Part shown: piece by piece, positions 33,676 through 40,944 of the stretch
Numbering within the stretch: position 1 is the first letter of the stretch
How the letters are laid out: every line of letters begins with the position of its first letter
Assembly: GCF_000983115.1 (NCBI RefSeq)
Contig: NZ_CGIH01000032.1
Location: 26,019-66,962, forward strand
Length of the DNA: 40,944 bases
Direction of reading: 5' to 3'
Source: Syntrophomonas zehnderi OL-4
Lineage (GTDB): Bacteria; Bacillota; Syntrophomonadia; Syntrophomonadales; Syntrophomonadaceae
Position numbers and translations under genes: made by a program
The notes under the pieces: model-generated
Told to the model about the DNA's origin: nothing
Database searches by the model: none
What the model saw: the letters and a program-made list of their open reading frames with translations, nothing else

Positions 33676-34668
33676 ATGTCGGTTCGGGAAACGGTTTTGC
33701 AGGCTTTAAAAGACAGTAAAGGACAATGGGTTTCGGGTGAGGCTTTAAGTGAAGTCCTGGGCGTATCCCGGACTACCGTTTGGAAACAGGTCAGGAAGCT
33801 TGTAAGTGATGGGTATGAAATAGAATCTTCCTCAAAAAAAGGCTACCGGCTTAGAGTCCCAGCGGATCTTTTATCCCCGCAGGAAGTCCTGGAAGGGCTT
33901 TCAACCCAGCAGTTTGGCCAGAATCACTATTTTTATTACCAAGAACTGGATTCCACCAATAACCGGGCTCGGGAACTGGCCGCGGAAGGATATCCTGAAG
34001 GAACGGTGGTAGCAGCGGAAATGCAAACGGCCGGACGGGGCCGCCGCGGGCGGGATTGGTACTCACCCAACCAGGAAGGCATATATGTATCGGTAATACT
34101 GCGGCCGCTGTTGCCCTTAAAGGAAATATCCCGGGTTTCTCTGCTAACGGCAGTAGCTGTTGCCGAAACCTTGGCAACAGATTTGAATCTGCATCCCCTT
34201 ATTAAATGGCCCAATGATATATTAATAAATAACCGAAAAATAGCCGGTATTCTCTCCGAAGTCGTTACCGATATGGACAGTATCGAATATATCGTGGTTG
34301 GTATTGGACTAAATATTAATAATTTCCCCCCGGATTTTCCGCACGATTTCAGAACCCCGGCTACATCAGTCCAAGCCGAATGCCAAAGACCGCTGCCACG
34401 GGTACAAATTTTGCAAAATCTGCTCTTTAATCTGGAAAATCATTACCAAAAGCTGTTGCAGGGAAGATTCGGGGATACCCTGGAAAAGGCCAAAAACCTG
34501 TCCATGGTCATTGGCCGGGAAGTGAAAATCGATACCTTAAATGGCTTTTTGACAGGTCAGGCGGTTGATATAGACGACCATGGCTTTCTTCTGGTTCGCG
34601 ATCAATCCGGAACTATTCATACCGTCATGTCAGGAGAAATAAGCCTTTTGTCCTCACCATCCAATTGA
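33676..34668 (+). CDS. birA: Bifunctional biotin-protein ligase / biotin operon repressor
   Basis: Makes biotinoyl-AMP, transfers biotin to acceptor lysines and, when acceptors are scarce, binds operators as a repressor. The N-terminal winged helix (about 1-65, ALSEVLGVSRTTVWKQVRKL) is followed by the ligase: GRGRRGRDW (120-128), KWPNDIL (177-183), a central GIGLNIN and a C-terminal SH3-like domain. Length 330. The matching operator lies right behind it at 34676, ahead of bioY, which strongly supports repressor function. Confidence 0.95.
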   Translation: MSVRETVLQALKDSKGQWVSGEALSEVLGVSRTTVWKQVRKLVSDGYEIESSSKKGYRLRVPADLLSPQEVLEGLSTQQFGQNHYFYYQELDSTNNRARELAAEGYPEGTVVAAEMQTAGRGRRGRDWYSPNQEGIYVSVILRPLLPLKEISRVSLLTAVAVAETLATDLNLHPLIKWPNDILINNRKIAGILSEVVTDMDSIEYIVVGIGLNINNFPPDFPHDFRTPATSVQAECQRPLPRVQILQNLLFNLENHYQKLLQGRFGDTLEKAKNLSMVIGREVKIDTLNGFLTGQAVDIDDHGFLLVRDQSGTIHTVMSGEISLLSSPSN

Positions 34669-34675
34669 TCGCTTA

Positions 34676-34708
34676 TTGTTAACACCCTTCTGTAAATTTG
34701 GTTGACAA
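34676..34708 (+). promoter_or_regulatory. BirA-type biotin operator ahead of bioY
   Basis: TTGTTAACA (34676-34684) and GGTTGACAA (34700-34708) form a 9+15+9 dyad with one mismatch pair, matching the Firmicute biotin operator pattern TTGTTAAC-N-GTTAACAA. Its right arm contains the bioY -35, so bound BirA would block RNA polymerase. Confidence 0.85.
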
Positions 34709-34730
34709 TGCCTTTTGCCAATAATATACT
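34702..34730 (+). promoter_or_regulatory. bioY promoter overlapping the biotin operator
   Basis: TTGACA (34702-34707) and TATACT (34725-34730) are 17 bases apart. A weak nested hairpin in the leader (GACGCA 34740-34745 with TGCGTC 34767-34772) follows. Transcription start near 34737. Confidence 0.8.
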
Positions 34731-34815
34731 AATAAAAAAGACGCACCTAAAACGGCCTAGCCCACCTGCGTCACCCGCTTATTTAAAAATTCACTGAACA
34801 CGGGGGAATAATATT

Positions 34816-35361
34816 GTGAATCAAACTACCCGATCTCATTCGCAATTAAGACGCATGGTTTATGCGGCTATGTTTGGAGCCTTGACGGCAATCGGTTCCC
34901 TGATCGTTATCCCCATGCAGCCGGTTCCCATTACCCTGCAAACCCTTTTCACCAGCCTGGCTGGGGTACTTTTAGGAGGATCTGCCGCGGCCTTAAGCCA
35001 GGTAGTCTATGTGCTCCTAGGTATCATTGGCTTGCCGGTCTTTGCAGGCGGCAAGGCGGGTTTGGGCATTTTGTTTGGCCCAACGGGGGGTTACCTGATA
35101 GGATTTATCGTTGGTGCGTATATAATCGGCAAAATAACCGAAGCTCGCCAGGAGCCAAGCCTGGTGTGGATTACCATGGCTTTGGTGGTGGGCAACCTGG
35201 TTATCTATACGGTGGGTGTGACCCAGCTTTCACTGGTAGCTCATTTGTCTGTCATTAAGGCACTGCTGGTAGGCGTTGTACCTTTCCTGTTCGGGGATCT
35301 CATCAAACTCGTTGCTGCAGTACTGATTGCTTTTAAACTGCGTAATACTTTTAAACTATAG
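34816..35361 (+). CDS. bioY: BioY biotin-specific ECF substrate-binding membrane subunit
   Basis: S-component of a biotin ECF importer, 181 residues with six hydrophobic helices. BioY landmarks: MVYAAMFGALTAIGS, PVPITLQTLFTSLAGVLLG, and GPTGGYLIGFIVGA. Start GTG with GGGGG nine bases upstream. The first gene of bioY-ecfA-ecfT, controlled by the operator just upstream. Confidence 0.95.
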   Translation: MNQTTRSHSQLRRMVYAAMFGALTAIGSLIVIPMQPVPITLQTLFTSLAGVLLGGSAAALSQVVYVLLGIIGLPVFAGGKAGLGILFGPTGGYLIGFIVGAYIIGKITEARQEPSLVWITMALVVGNLVIYTVGVTQLSLVAHLSVIKALLVGVVPFLFGDLIKLVAAVLIAFKLRNTFKL

Positions 35362-35370
35362 GAGGTCAGG

Positions 35371-36255
35371 ATGGCTAATTTGATCCGGGTTAAAAACCTT
35401 ACTTTTAAATATGAACCGGATCAGCCGCCGATCCTCCAGGATCTTGAGACTGAAATCGCCGCGGGTGAATACCTGGCCCTTATCGGCCCCAACGGCAGTG
35501 GCAAAACCACTCTGATACGGCATTTTAACGCCCTGCTAGTCCCTGCTCAAGGCGAAGTGCGGGTCGATGATCTGTTGACCAGCAATCCTAAGAATCTCTT
35601 GGAGATCCGCCGTCGGGTGGGTATGGTTTTTCAGAACCCTGATAATCAAATCGTGGGCATGAGTGTGGAAGAAGATGTAGCTTTCGGCCCTGGCAATCTG
35701 GGCCTGCCATCCGCTGAAGTGCGCCGCCGGGTTGATCATTCTTTAGAAATGGTGGGTTTGGGAGGAATGCAAAAACGTTCTCCGCATAAACTTTCGGGGG
35801 GGCAGAAACAGCTATTGTCTCTGGCTGGTCTCCTGGCCCTTAAACCTCGGGTGATTGTACTGGATGAACCCACTGCCTCCTTAGATCCGGAGGGTAGAGA
35901 GAAGGTTCTGGCAATGCTTAAAAGATTAAACCAGGAGGGTATAGCCATAATCCATATCACCCACAACATGGAAGAAGCAGCCCTGGCCAACCGTATTCTG
36001 GTAATGGATAAAGGTCAAATCATAGCCGATGGTCGTCCCGGTGATATATTAAGCCAGGTAAGCTGGCTTAAGTCGCTAGGCCTGGCTCCGCCCAGAATCA
36101 CTGAACTGATGTGGCAGCTTAAGCAGGCAGGTGAAGATGTGGATACCTCAATTTTTACGATTGACGCGGCACGAGAGGAAATAATGACTTTACTGGCTCG
36201 GCCGGAGAATCAAGAAAAGACTTCTAAATTACAAAAGGCGGGAAATTATGTATAA
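35371..36255 (+). CDS. ECF transporter ATPase (BioM/EcfA-like)
   Basis: Energy-coupling ATPase of the biotin importer, 294 residues. Walker A GPNGSGKTT (39-47), Q-loop VFQNPDNQIVG, signature LSGGQKQL, Walker B VIVLDEPTASLD, and the ECF-type C-terminal helical tail are present. It follows bioY by nine bases with AGGAGG in between, and overlaps ecfT by eight bases. Since only one ATPase gene is present, the complex probably uses a homodimer, as with BioM. Confidence 0.93.
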   Translation: MANLIRVKNLTFKYEPDQPPILQDLETEIAAGEYLALIGPNGSGKTTLIRHFNALLVPAQGEVRVDDLLTSNPKNLLEIRRRVGMVFQNPDNQIVGMSVEEDVAFGPGNLGLPSAEVRRRVDHSLEMVGLGGMQKRSPHKLSGGQKQLLSLAGLLALKPRVIVLDEPTASLDPEGREKVLAMLKRLNQEGIAIIHITHNMEEAALANRILVMDKGQIIADGRPGDILSQVSWLKSLGLAPPRITELMWQLKQAGEDVDTSIFTIDAAREEIMTLLARPENQEKTSKLQKAGNYV

Positions 36256-37033
36256 TTTAGGTCAATATATCCCCCGCCAATCTCCTGTTCACAACCGTGA
36301 TCCCCGGGTTAAGCTGATCGGTGTAGTCGTTCTGGGTATAATCATATTGCAAATGAATATAACCGGCCTTCTGGCGGTGACCGCACTTTTTCTGGTGATT
36401 TCGCTCATAGCCCGTATTCCTGTAAGCTCTCTGTTAAATTCGCTGCGCCCGGTACTACCGTTTTTTTTCTTTCTCTTTTTGGTATATGTTTTCTTCACTC
36501 CGGGTCACCCACTGCCCTGGTTTTCCTTCGGTCCGGTTAAAATCAGCTATGAAGGGCTGCAGCTTGGGATAATCCAGATTTCTAAATTTCTGCTCTTGGT
36601 TGTTGCAGCCTCCCTGCTTACCATGACGACTACTCCTTCTGAGATAACCATGGGCCTGGAAAGATTGCTGCGGCCATTACGCTTTATCGGAATATCTTCT
36701 TATAATGTTGCTCTGCTAGTTTCTCTGGCTTTGCGTTTTATACCTATGCTGCTGGATGAAATGAACAGCATTAAGGAAGCTCAACTGGCCCGGGGAGCTA
36801 ATGTCAATCAGCGCCGTATCAGCGGCAAGATAAAATCTATCACCAACCTGGCCGTGCCCTTGTCGATTAATATCCTGCGCCGCTGTGACGATTTGGTTGA
36901 TGCCATGGAATCCCGCGGATACCATCCCGGACCCAGAACCTATCTGTACGAGCTGGCCTTAACCAGGACGGATTATGGTTTAATCGCCACCTTAACCGGG
37001 CTGCTGATTGTTTTTTTGATATATCATCCCTAA
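36248..37033 (+). CDS. ECF transporter transmembrane protein (BioN/EcfT-like)
   Basis: T-component that couples ATPase to BioY; 261 residues, about five or six hydrophobic helices. The two Ala-Arg-Gly coupling motifs appear as ARGANVNQR and, diverged, ESRGYHPG; FNPF-like N-terminus HNRDPRVKLIG is typical of the CbiQ/EcfT family. Completes the bioY-bioM-bioN set, so the importer is dedicated rather than shared. Confidence 0.92.
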   Translation: MYNLGQYIPRQSPVHNRDPRVKLIGVVVLGIIILQMNITGLLAVTALFLVISLIARIPVSSLLNSLRPVLPFFFFLFLVYVFFTPGHPLPWFSFGPVKISYEGLQLGIIQISKFLLLVVAASLLTMTTTPSEITMGLERLLRPLRFIGISSYNVALLVSLALRFIPMLLDEMNSIKEAQLARGANVNQRRISGKIKSITNLAVPLSINILRRCDDLVDAMESRGYHPGPRTYLYELALTRTDYGLIATLTGLLIVFLIYHP

Positions 37034-37223
37034 TAATTCAGGCTTTATTATTAACCCCTATGATTGCCACTATAGAATCCCGGCTTTTATAAGTGCAAAC
37101 TATAGCGACCAAAAATATTTACGGGTGTGGGAAATTTAAATTCATAGTCCTACGGTGTCTTTTGATCTGTTTGCTGATTAAAAACCGGTTAAAACAGCGT
37201 GATCAACTTATTATATTTCCGCC

Positions 37224-38021
37224 CTATCCTCTCAAACTGATATCTTCGGCCAGAAACTCCTGCTTGGTTCCATCCAAGCGCCTTACAACGAGTCCGCCCT
37301 TATCACTAATATCTTCAGCCACCCCTTGAATGACATCCTGATCTTTTTTTATGGTAACCTGTCTGCCCAGGGTAATATTTTTTTTGATCCATTGGCTACG
37401 GACATAAGGTTGACCGAACTGGGCGTAGTTTTGGTAATGCTCGTCCCAGCTAATCATGAAGCGCTTTAAAAACTCCATGCGGGAAACGCGCCGCCCTGTT
37501 TCCAGGTTGAGGGAAGTGCTGGTATCCCTGCAGTCAGCGGGCAGCTGGGCGGGATCTAAATTTATATTTATGCCAAAGCCCATGATAACATACTCCACCT
37601 TGCGCCTGCTTAAGCTTCCCTCAGCAAGTATCCCACAGACCTTTTTGCCGTTGATAAGAATATCATTGGGCCATTTGATGCCGGCGGTACAACCGGTAGT
37701 CAAATAGATTGTTTCGGCAGTCACAACGGCTCCCAATAGTGTAAGCTGGGGGATGGACTCAATCTTAATATCCGGTCTTAAAACCATGGACAGCAAGAGT
37801 CCCTGCCCGGGCGGACACACCCACTGGCGTTGCATTCTGCCCCGCCCCCCGCTCTGGAAAAGACTCATTACCACAGTTCCCTCAGGCGCTCCGGCCATAG
37901 CCATTTGTCGGGCTACATTGTTGGTTGAGGATACCTCACGAAAGATATGAATCCTTTTGCCCGGCAGCCTGATATGCTTGTGCGGTCGGGAAAACTCTTG
38001 ATCAGAGACGTTATTTGCCAT
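37224..38021 (-). CDS. Monofunctional biotin-protein ligase lacking the DNA-binding domain
   Basis: The 265-residue protein contains only the ligase and C-terminal domains: STNNVARQM, GRGRMQRQW (59-67), KWPNDILINGKKVCGIL (from 116) and GFGININ. About 15 residues replace the winged helix of the 33676 protein. It therefore cannot repress through the usual domain. ATG at 38021 has AAGGAG eight bases upstream; a TTG at 38027 is less likely. It is divergent from the biotin acceptor gene at 38162. Confidence 0.93.
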   Translation of the reverse strand: MANNVSDQEFSRPHKHIRLPGKRIHIFREVSSTNNVARQMAMAGAPEGTVVMSLFQSGGRGRMQRQWVCPPGQGLLLSMVLRPDIKIESIPQLTLLGAVVTAETIYLTTGCTAGIKWPNDILINGKKVCGILAEGSLSRRKVEYVIMGFGININLDPAQLPADCRDTSTSLNLETGRRVSRMEFLKRFMISWDEHYQNYAQFGQPYVRSQWIKKNITLGRQVTIKKDQDVIQGVAEDISDKGGLVVRRLDGTKQEFLAEDISLRG

Positions 38022-38090
38022 GTTCAATTCTCCTTAACAACCAAATGTATTAGAAAACTCTAATAATAATTTACCCTTTATAGGCGTATT

Positions 38091-38119
38091 TTGCGAGAAC
38101 AAACTACAAAAGATAATAT
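38091..38119 (+). promoter_or_regulatory. Candidate promoter of the biotin-acceptor gene
   Basis: TTGCGA (38091-38096) and TAATAT (38114-38119), 17 bases apart, 43 bases ahead of the ATG. Moderate match. Confidence 0.45.
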
Positions 38120-38161
38120 TTACTTAAAGTATAAACAATATAAAACTTAGGAGGAATTAAA

Positions 38162-38374
38162 ATGGCTAATATTGAGGCTCCCATGGCAGGAAAAGTTCTG
38201 GAGATTATGGTTGAGACAGGGGATACTATCATTGAAGATGACGAAATAATAATCCTGGAAGCCATGAAAATGGAAAATCCTATTTTCGCAACCGAAGGTG
38301 GTATTGTTAAGGAGATCAAGGTCAAAGTTGGCCAGCAGGTCGCTGAAGGTGATGTATTACTAGTCCTGGAGTAG
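38162..38374 (+). CDS. Stand-alone biotinyl (biotin-lipoyl) carrier domain protein
   Basis: The entire 70-residue protein is one biotinyl domain, with the modified Lys36 in EAMKMEN, flanked by a pseudo-twofold set of beta strands (IEAPMAGKVLEIMV and EIKVKVGQQVAEGDVLLVL). It may be the mobile carrier of an acyl-CoA carboxylase or decarboxylase complex. No carboxylase gene lies beside it in the window. AGGAGGAATT precedes the ATG. A separate ligase gene lies directly divergent to it. Confidence 0.92.
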   Translation: MANIEAPMAGKVLEIMVETGDTIIEDDEIIILEAMKMENPIFATEGGIVKEIKVKVGQQVAEGDVLLVLE

Positions 38375-38409
38375 TAACCAAATTGTAGCGCGTATTTTAA
38401 CCTCTGGTT

Positions 38410-38444
38410 AGACAAGCGGACTGTTGCAGACAGTCCGCTTGTCT
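38410..38444 (+). terminator. Long hairpin after the biotin-acceptor gene
   Basis: Perfect 14-base stem AGACAAGCGGACTG / CAGTCCGCTTGTCT with a seven-base loop, 36 bases behind the stop. No clear U-tract follows, so it may also act as a 3' end stabiliser. Confidence 0.75.
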
Positions 38445-38454
38445 GTGAATTTAA

Positions 38455-38483
38455 CTGGCAAATTTAAAGTAAAGCTTTATAAT
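38455..38483 (+). promoter_or_regulatory. Candidate promoter of the zinc-ribbon gene
   Basis: CTGGCA (38455-38460) and TATAAT (38478-38483), spacing 17. The following leader is about 110 bases long and contains no clear structure. Confidence 0.5.
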
Positions 38484-38600
38484 ATCTTTATGTGCAAACA
38501 TAACCAGGCTTAGCGTATCGGCGCGGCTACCTGGCAAGGTTTGCCCCGCCTGCTATATTTCCAGACAGAAAAACTGGGCTTGCCAAAGGAGTTATCCGCT

Positions 38601-39002
38601 ATGGGAAAACCAATGTATAGAGTAACCGATAAAGTCGTAAAGTGTCGCTCCTGCGGCGCAGATGTTTTAGAAAACGATTATCATTGCTCCCATTGTGGGG
38701 TTGGGGCCCCCGGAATTTATTCGCGTTGCCCAAAATGCCATGGAGACAACTATGTCTATCATAAATACGGCTTCGCCCTTATTCGGGCTATACTGTGCAC
38801 CTGTATCGTAGGCCCGTTGGGCCCAATTTTTGGCTTTATAGGCAGCAGCCGGACAGAATGCGTTTGTAATGATTGTTATCAAGGCTGGTTCCCTTTTGAA
38901 AACGAGGTACAGGCTACCCGTTTTAATGTGTTGGTAGGTGAGGAAGGCAAGATGAGCCGAAGATTTAAGAAGATCCCCGCCAACTGCTATAAAAAGCCCT
39001 AA
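38601..39002 (+). CDS. Multi-zinc-ribbon protein, unknown function
   Basis: The 133-residue protein has three Cys pair groups: CRSC...CSHC (15/18 and 29/32), CPKC (43/46), and CVCNDC (87/89/92), with a short hydrophobic stretch between (about 59-83, FALIRAILCTCIVGPLGPIF) that may be one membrane helix or a buried hairpin. It resembles generic double-zinc-ribbon domain proteins. The ATG at 38601 has AAAGGAG nine bases upstream; an in-frame start at 38541 lacks one. I do not assign a function. Confidence 0.75.
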   Translation: MGKPMYRVTDKVVKCRSCGADVLENDYHCSHCGVGAPGIYSRCPKCHGDNYVYHKYGFALIRAILCTCIVGPLGPIFGFIGSSRTECVCNDCYQGWFPFENEVQATRFNVLVGEEGKMSRRFKKIPANCYKKP

Positions 39003-39079
39003 ACCAGGTTTAATTAAGAAGCTTGTTTATGGCCCAATCACGGGCAGTAATTTTTTGTCTCTGTGTCATAATTCATTAC

Positions 39080-39108
39080 GCAGTCCATGCTTTTTCGTCA
39101 TGGACTGC
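39080..39108 (+). terminator. Hairpin after the zinc-ribbon gene
   Basis: GCAGTCCATG (39080-39089) and CATGGACTGC (39099-39108), perfect 10-base stem with nine-base loop, followed by CTTG and later ATTTTTT. Confidence 0.7.
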
Positions 39109-39220
39109 CTTGTTCAGAATTTTTTACGAAAGAATCCTGCGTAAAATGGCTAATTAAGTACTTTACAAAAATCTATTTTAAAATTTGTCTTATTATCATA
39201 CTATACAGAATAAAGACATC

Positions 39221-39249
39221 TTGATATGATTAAGATATACGCTGATAAT
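39221..39249 (+). promoter_or_regulatory. Candidate promoter of the crotonase gene
   Basis: TTGATA (39221-39226) and GATAAT (39244-39249), 17 bases apart, about 55 bases ahead of AAAGGAGGATG and the ATG at 39310. Confidence 0.55.
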
Positions 39250-39309
39250 ATATCCCATTATGTGATTTTTATTACAAGCTAAAATTATTTTTTAAAGGAG
39301 GATGTCGGA

Positions 39310-40089
39310 ATGGAATTTAAAACTTTAATACTGGAGAAAGAAGGCCCCCTGGCAATTATTACCTTCAATCGACCGGAAGCCATGAATGCTTCCAATCAGC
39401 AATCCATTGCTGACCTGCTTGCCGCCACTGCCGATATTGAGGCTGACGATAATGTCAAGGCAGTAGTTATCTGGGGCGGCCCCAAAGTGTTCGCAGCTGG
39501 TGGAGATATTAAGTATTTCTCGGAAGCACCACCGCTGGAAATGGAAACGTTTATCGCCAAATGTCATGCCGTACATGACCGAATGGTTGCATCTCCCAAA
39601 CCTTATGTGGCAGCCATCGCCGGTCTGGCTCTGGGCGGCGGACTGGAAATAGCACTTGCCTGTGATATACGCATTGCGGCCGAAGGAGCTATTTTTGGCT
39701 TACCGGAAATTAATATCGGCATTATCCCCGGTGCGGGCGGAACTCAGCGTCTGCCGCGTATAGTAGGCTCCGGATGGGCCCGGCATCTGATTCTGACCGG
39801 TGATATGATAGATGTCGATACCGCATATAAAATCGGTCTGGTAACCAAGGTTGTCCCTCTCGATGGACTCCTGGAAGCAGCCAAAAAACAAGCCAAAGCC
39901 CTGGCTTACAAGAGTCCCATGGGAGTACGCTGTGCCAAGAAATGTATAAGTATCAGCGAAACTGCTGATATGCCAACTGGTCTGGCCTATGAACAAAAGA
40001 CCTGGGCCTTCCTTTTTGCCGGAACCGACCGGGCTGAAGGCATGAAAGCATTCCTGGAAAAACGTAAACCCAACTATACCTGCAGATAA
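39310..40089 (+). CDS. Enoyl-CoA hydratase (crotonase family)
   Basis: Adds water to trans-2-enoyl-CoA in beta-oxidation or the reverse in butyrate-type pathways. At 259 residues it is a single-domain crotonase. Oxyanion-hole stretches FAAGGDI (61-67) and GLALGGGLE (105-113) are present, and both catalytic acids Glu113 and Glu133 are in place (GLPEINIGIIPGAGGTQRL), so hydratase rather than isomerase-only activity is likely. AAAGGAGG precedes the ATG. Monocistronic between a promoter and a strong terminator. Confidence 0.93.
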   Translation: MEFKTLILEKEGPLAIITFNRPEAMNASNQQSIADLLAATADIEADDNVKAVVIWGGPKVFAAGGDIKYFSEAPPLEMETFIAKCHAVHDRMVASPKPYVAAIAGLALGGGLEIALACDIRIAAEGAIFGLPEINIGIIPGAGGTQRLPRIVGSGWARHLILTGDMIDVDTAYKIGLVTKVVPLDGLLEAAKKQAKALAYKSPMGVRCAKKCISISETADMPTGLAYEQKTWAFLFAGTDRAEGMKAFLEKRKPNYTCR

Positions 40090-40096
40090 AACTGAA

Positions 40097-40127
40097 ATAG
40101 GCCTGTCCGATAAACGGACAGGCCTAT
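40097..40127. terminator. Bidirectional terminator after crotonase gene
   Basis: Perfect 13-base stem ATAGGCCTGTCCG / CGGACAGGCCTAT with a five-base loop ATAAA. It separates two convergent genes and probably ends both transcripts; U-tracts are short. Confidence 0.8.
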
Positions 40128-40145
40128 TGCTATGGTTGCGAAAAA

Positions 40146-40944
40146 CTACTTAACACTCAGTGCCGAACCGACCGACTGCTTGGTCTTGAGTTTACGAATA
40201 GCCCTTTCCAGGCCTTCCACGGTCAGTTCCTCCATGGGGAATACCCCGCCGATTGTGCGGATGGTAAAGTTCCCCTCCATCCAGTCCCAGTATTTAGTGG
40301 GAATCGGGTTCAGCCACACCGAATATTCAAAGTGTTTACGAATATCCTTCAACCATTCAATTCCGGGACGTTTATTGTATAGATCCCAATCTATTACCCC
40401 ACCCTCACGCATCAATTCATGGGGCGCCATGCTCGCATCACCAACAATTATGACCCGGTACTCGGGACTATAGGTGCGCAAAACATATTCGGTTTCGGTA
40501 TAATCACTCTGGCTGCAGCTGGGGTCATGATATAGCCAGTCATAAATACAGTTGTGAAAATAAAAAGTTTTCAGGTCTTTGAAATGGTTGGATTTATTAA
40601 CGGCCGTAAATAACTGATTACACAAACGGCTGTAAGAAATCATGGAGCCACCGGCATCCATTAAGAGCATTACCTTCAGACCGTTGACGCGCGGACGATC
40701 CCAGACCAACTCCAAACGACCGGCATTTTTACTGGTTTGATCTATAGTTCCATCCACATCCAGTTCAGTTTTGACTCCATCCAAACGGGTCGTAAACTGC
40801 CGCAGTTTGCGCAGTGCCATTTGAAATTGCCTGACCCCCAGGGTTTCGTCGGTGCGAAATTCCTGAAATCTGCGCATTCCGGCCACTTTTACCGCCGATA
40901 AATTACGGGATTGCCCACCCACCCGGATACCTCCCGGATGATAG
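40146..40944 (-). CDS. Von Willebrand A domain protein, 5' end cut by window edge
   Basis: The frame is open to the right window edge and beyond; reading in from it gives YHPGGIRVGGQSRN before the first in-frame GTG at 40922. This matches the family motif with NPEGIRIGGxSRNRSAVKV of CoxE-like/VWA proteins that act with MoxR-type AAA+ ATPases. The VWA fold has MIDAS-like MDAGGSM about 90 residues in. The end is complete (stop at 40146). The real start lies outside the window. Function: probably complex assembly or metal insertion chaperoning; uncertain. Confidence 0.85.
   Translation of the reverse strand, partial: YHPGGIRVGGQSRNLSAVKVAGMRRFQEFRTDETLGVRQFQMALRKLRQFTTRLDGVKTELDVDGTIDQTSKNAGRLELVWDRPRVNGLKVMLLMDAGGSMISYSRLCNQLFTAVNKSNHFKDLKTFYFHNCIYDWLYHDPSCSQSDYTETEYVLRTYSPEYRVIIVGDASMAPHELMREGGVIDWDLYNKRPGIEWLKDIRKHFEYSVWLNPIPTKYWDWMEGNFTIRTIGGVFPMEELTVEGLERAIRKLKTKQSVGSALSVK

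Larger units (their letters stand above)
39003..39309. other. Gap between zinc-ribbon gene and crotonase gene
   Basis: Contains a terminator-like hairpin and a promoter, both listed. The remaining sequence is AT-rich and shows no gene. Confidence 0.5.

Noticed and set aside
38028-38052. Second biotin operator ahead of the monofunctional ligase
   Set aside because: Only one half-site (TTGTTAA) is present; no partner arm at the required spacing.

Overview
The window looks like a chromosomal segment of an anaerobic, endospore-forming Firmicute, most like the Syntrophomonadaceae or neighbouring Clostridia. The evidence is gene content: a SpoIID-type protein, a prkA-yhbH-spoVR cluster, a 2[4Fe-4S] ferredoxin, an AMP-forming fatty acyl-CoA synthetase, a crotonase, a glmS ribozyme and a biotin ECF transporter. 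Start sites fit strong AGGAGG-type ribosome binding sites, and GTG and TTG starts are common. The genus is an inference. No tRNA, rRNA, CRISPR, phage or insertion-sequence gene was seen.

Layout. 1-1873: a modular repeat, then an acyl-CoA synthetase. 2325-6124 (minus): a FecCD-type metal-chelate importer (permease, ATPase, lipoprotein) followed by a class I methyltransferase. 6429-12354 (minus): cell-envelope and c-di-AMP block cdaA-cdaR-glmM-glmS, with a glmS ribozyme ahead of glmS. 12447-16610: thiamine pyrophosphokinase, ferredoxin with a textbook promoter and terminator, a tandem HD-GYP protein, TrmL, and SpoIID. 16662-21581 (minus): branched-chain amino-acid type importer livK-livH-livM-livG without livF, translationally coupled to an EamA exporter. 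21721-25004 (minus): a compact operon of a ComFB-like protein, RNase HI, sirtuin, hexapeptide acetyltransferase, YkgJ-like Cys-cluster protein and a 51-residue small protein, preceded by an FmdB-type zinc ribbon gene with its own terminator. 25005-28764: a crotonase relic, CPBP protease, DUF4912 protein, a 717-bp repeat array, a small membrane protein and a deoxynucleoside kinase. 28885-33359 (minus): prkA-yhbH-spoVR. 33676-38374: biotin block with bifunctional BirA, a BirA-type operator over the bioY promoter, bioY-ecfA-ecfT, a second ligase without the DNA-binding domain, and a 70-residue biotin acceptor domain. 38601-40944: a zinc-ribbon protein, a crotonase, and the C-terminal part of a von Willebrand A protein cut by the window edge.

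How the parts work together. Acyl-CoA synthetase, crotonase, ferredoxin and biotin acceptor fit a fatty- or organic-acid metabolism. The biotin block forms a visible feedback loop of sensor-ligase, operator and importer. GlmS, GlmM and CdaA/CdaR tie amino-sugar supply to c-di-AMP signalling.

The most unusual structure is a dispersed intergenic element made of small hairpins and 9-10 bp phased words. It appears as a large array (26850-27566), a near-copy at 1-247, and short derivatives near 8810, 20266 and 25392. In every case it lies at the 3' end of a gene in the same orientation relative to that gene; at the array between convergent genes the terminal module is inverted so that both genes see the same sequence.
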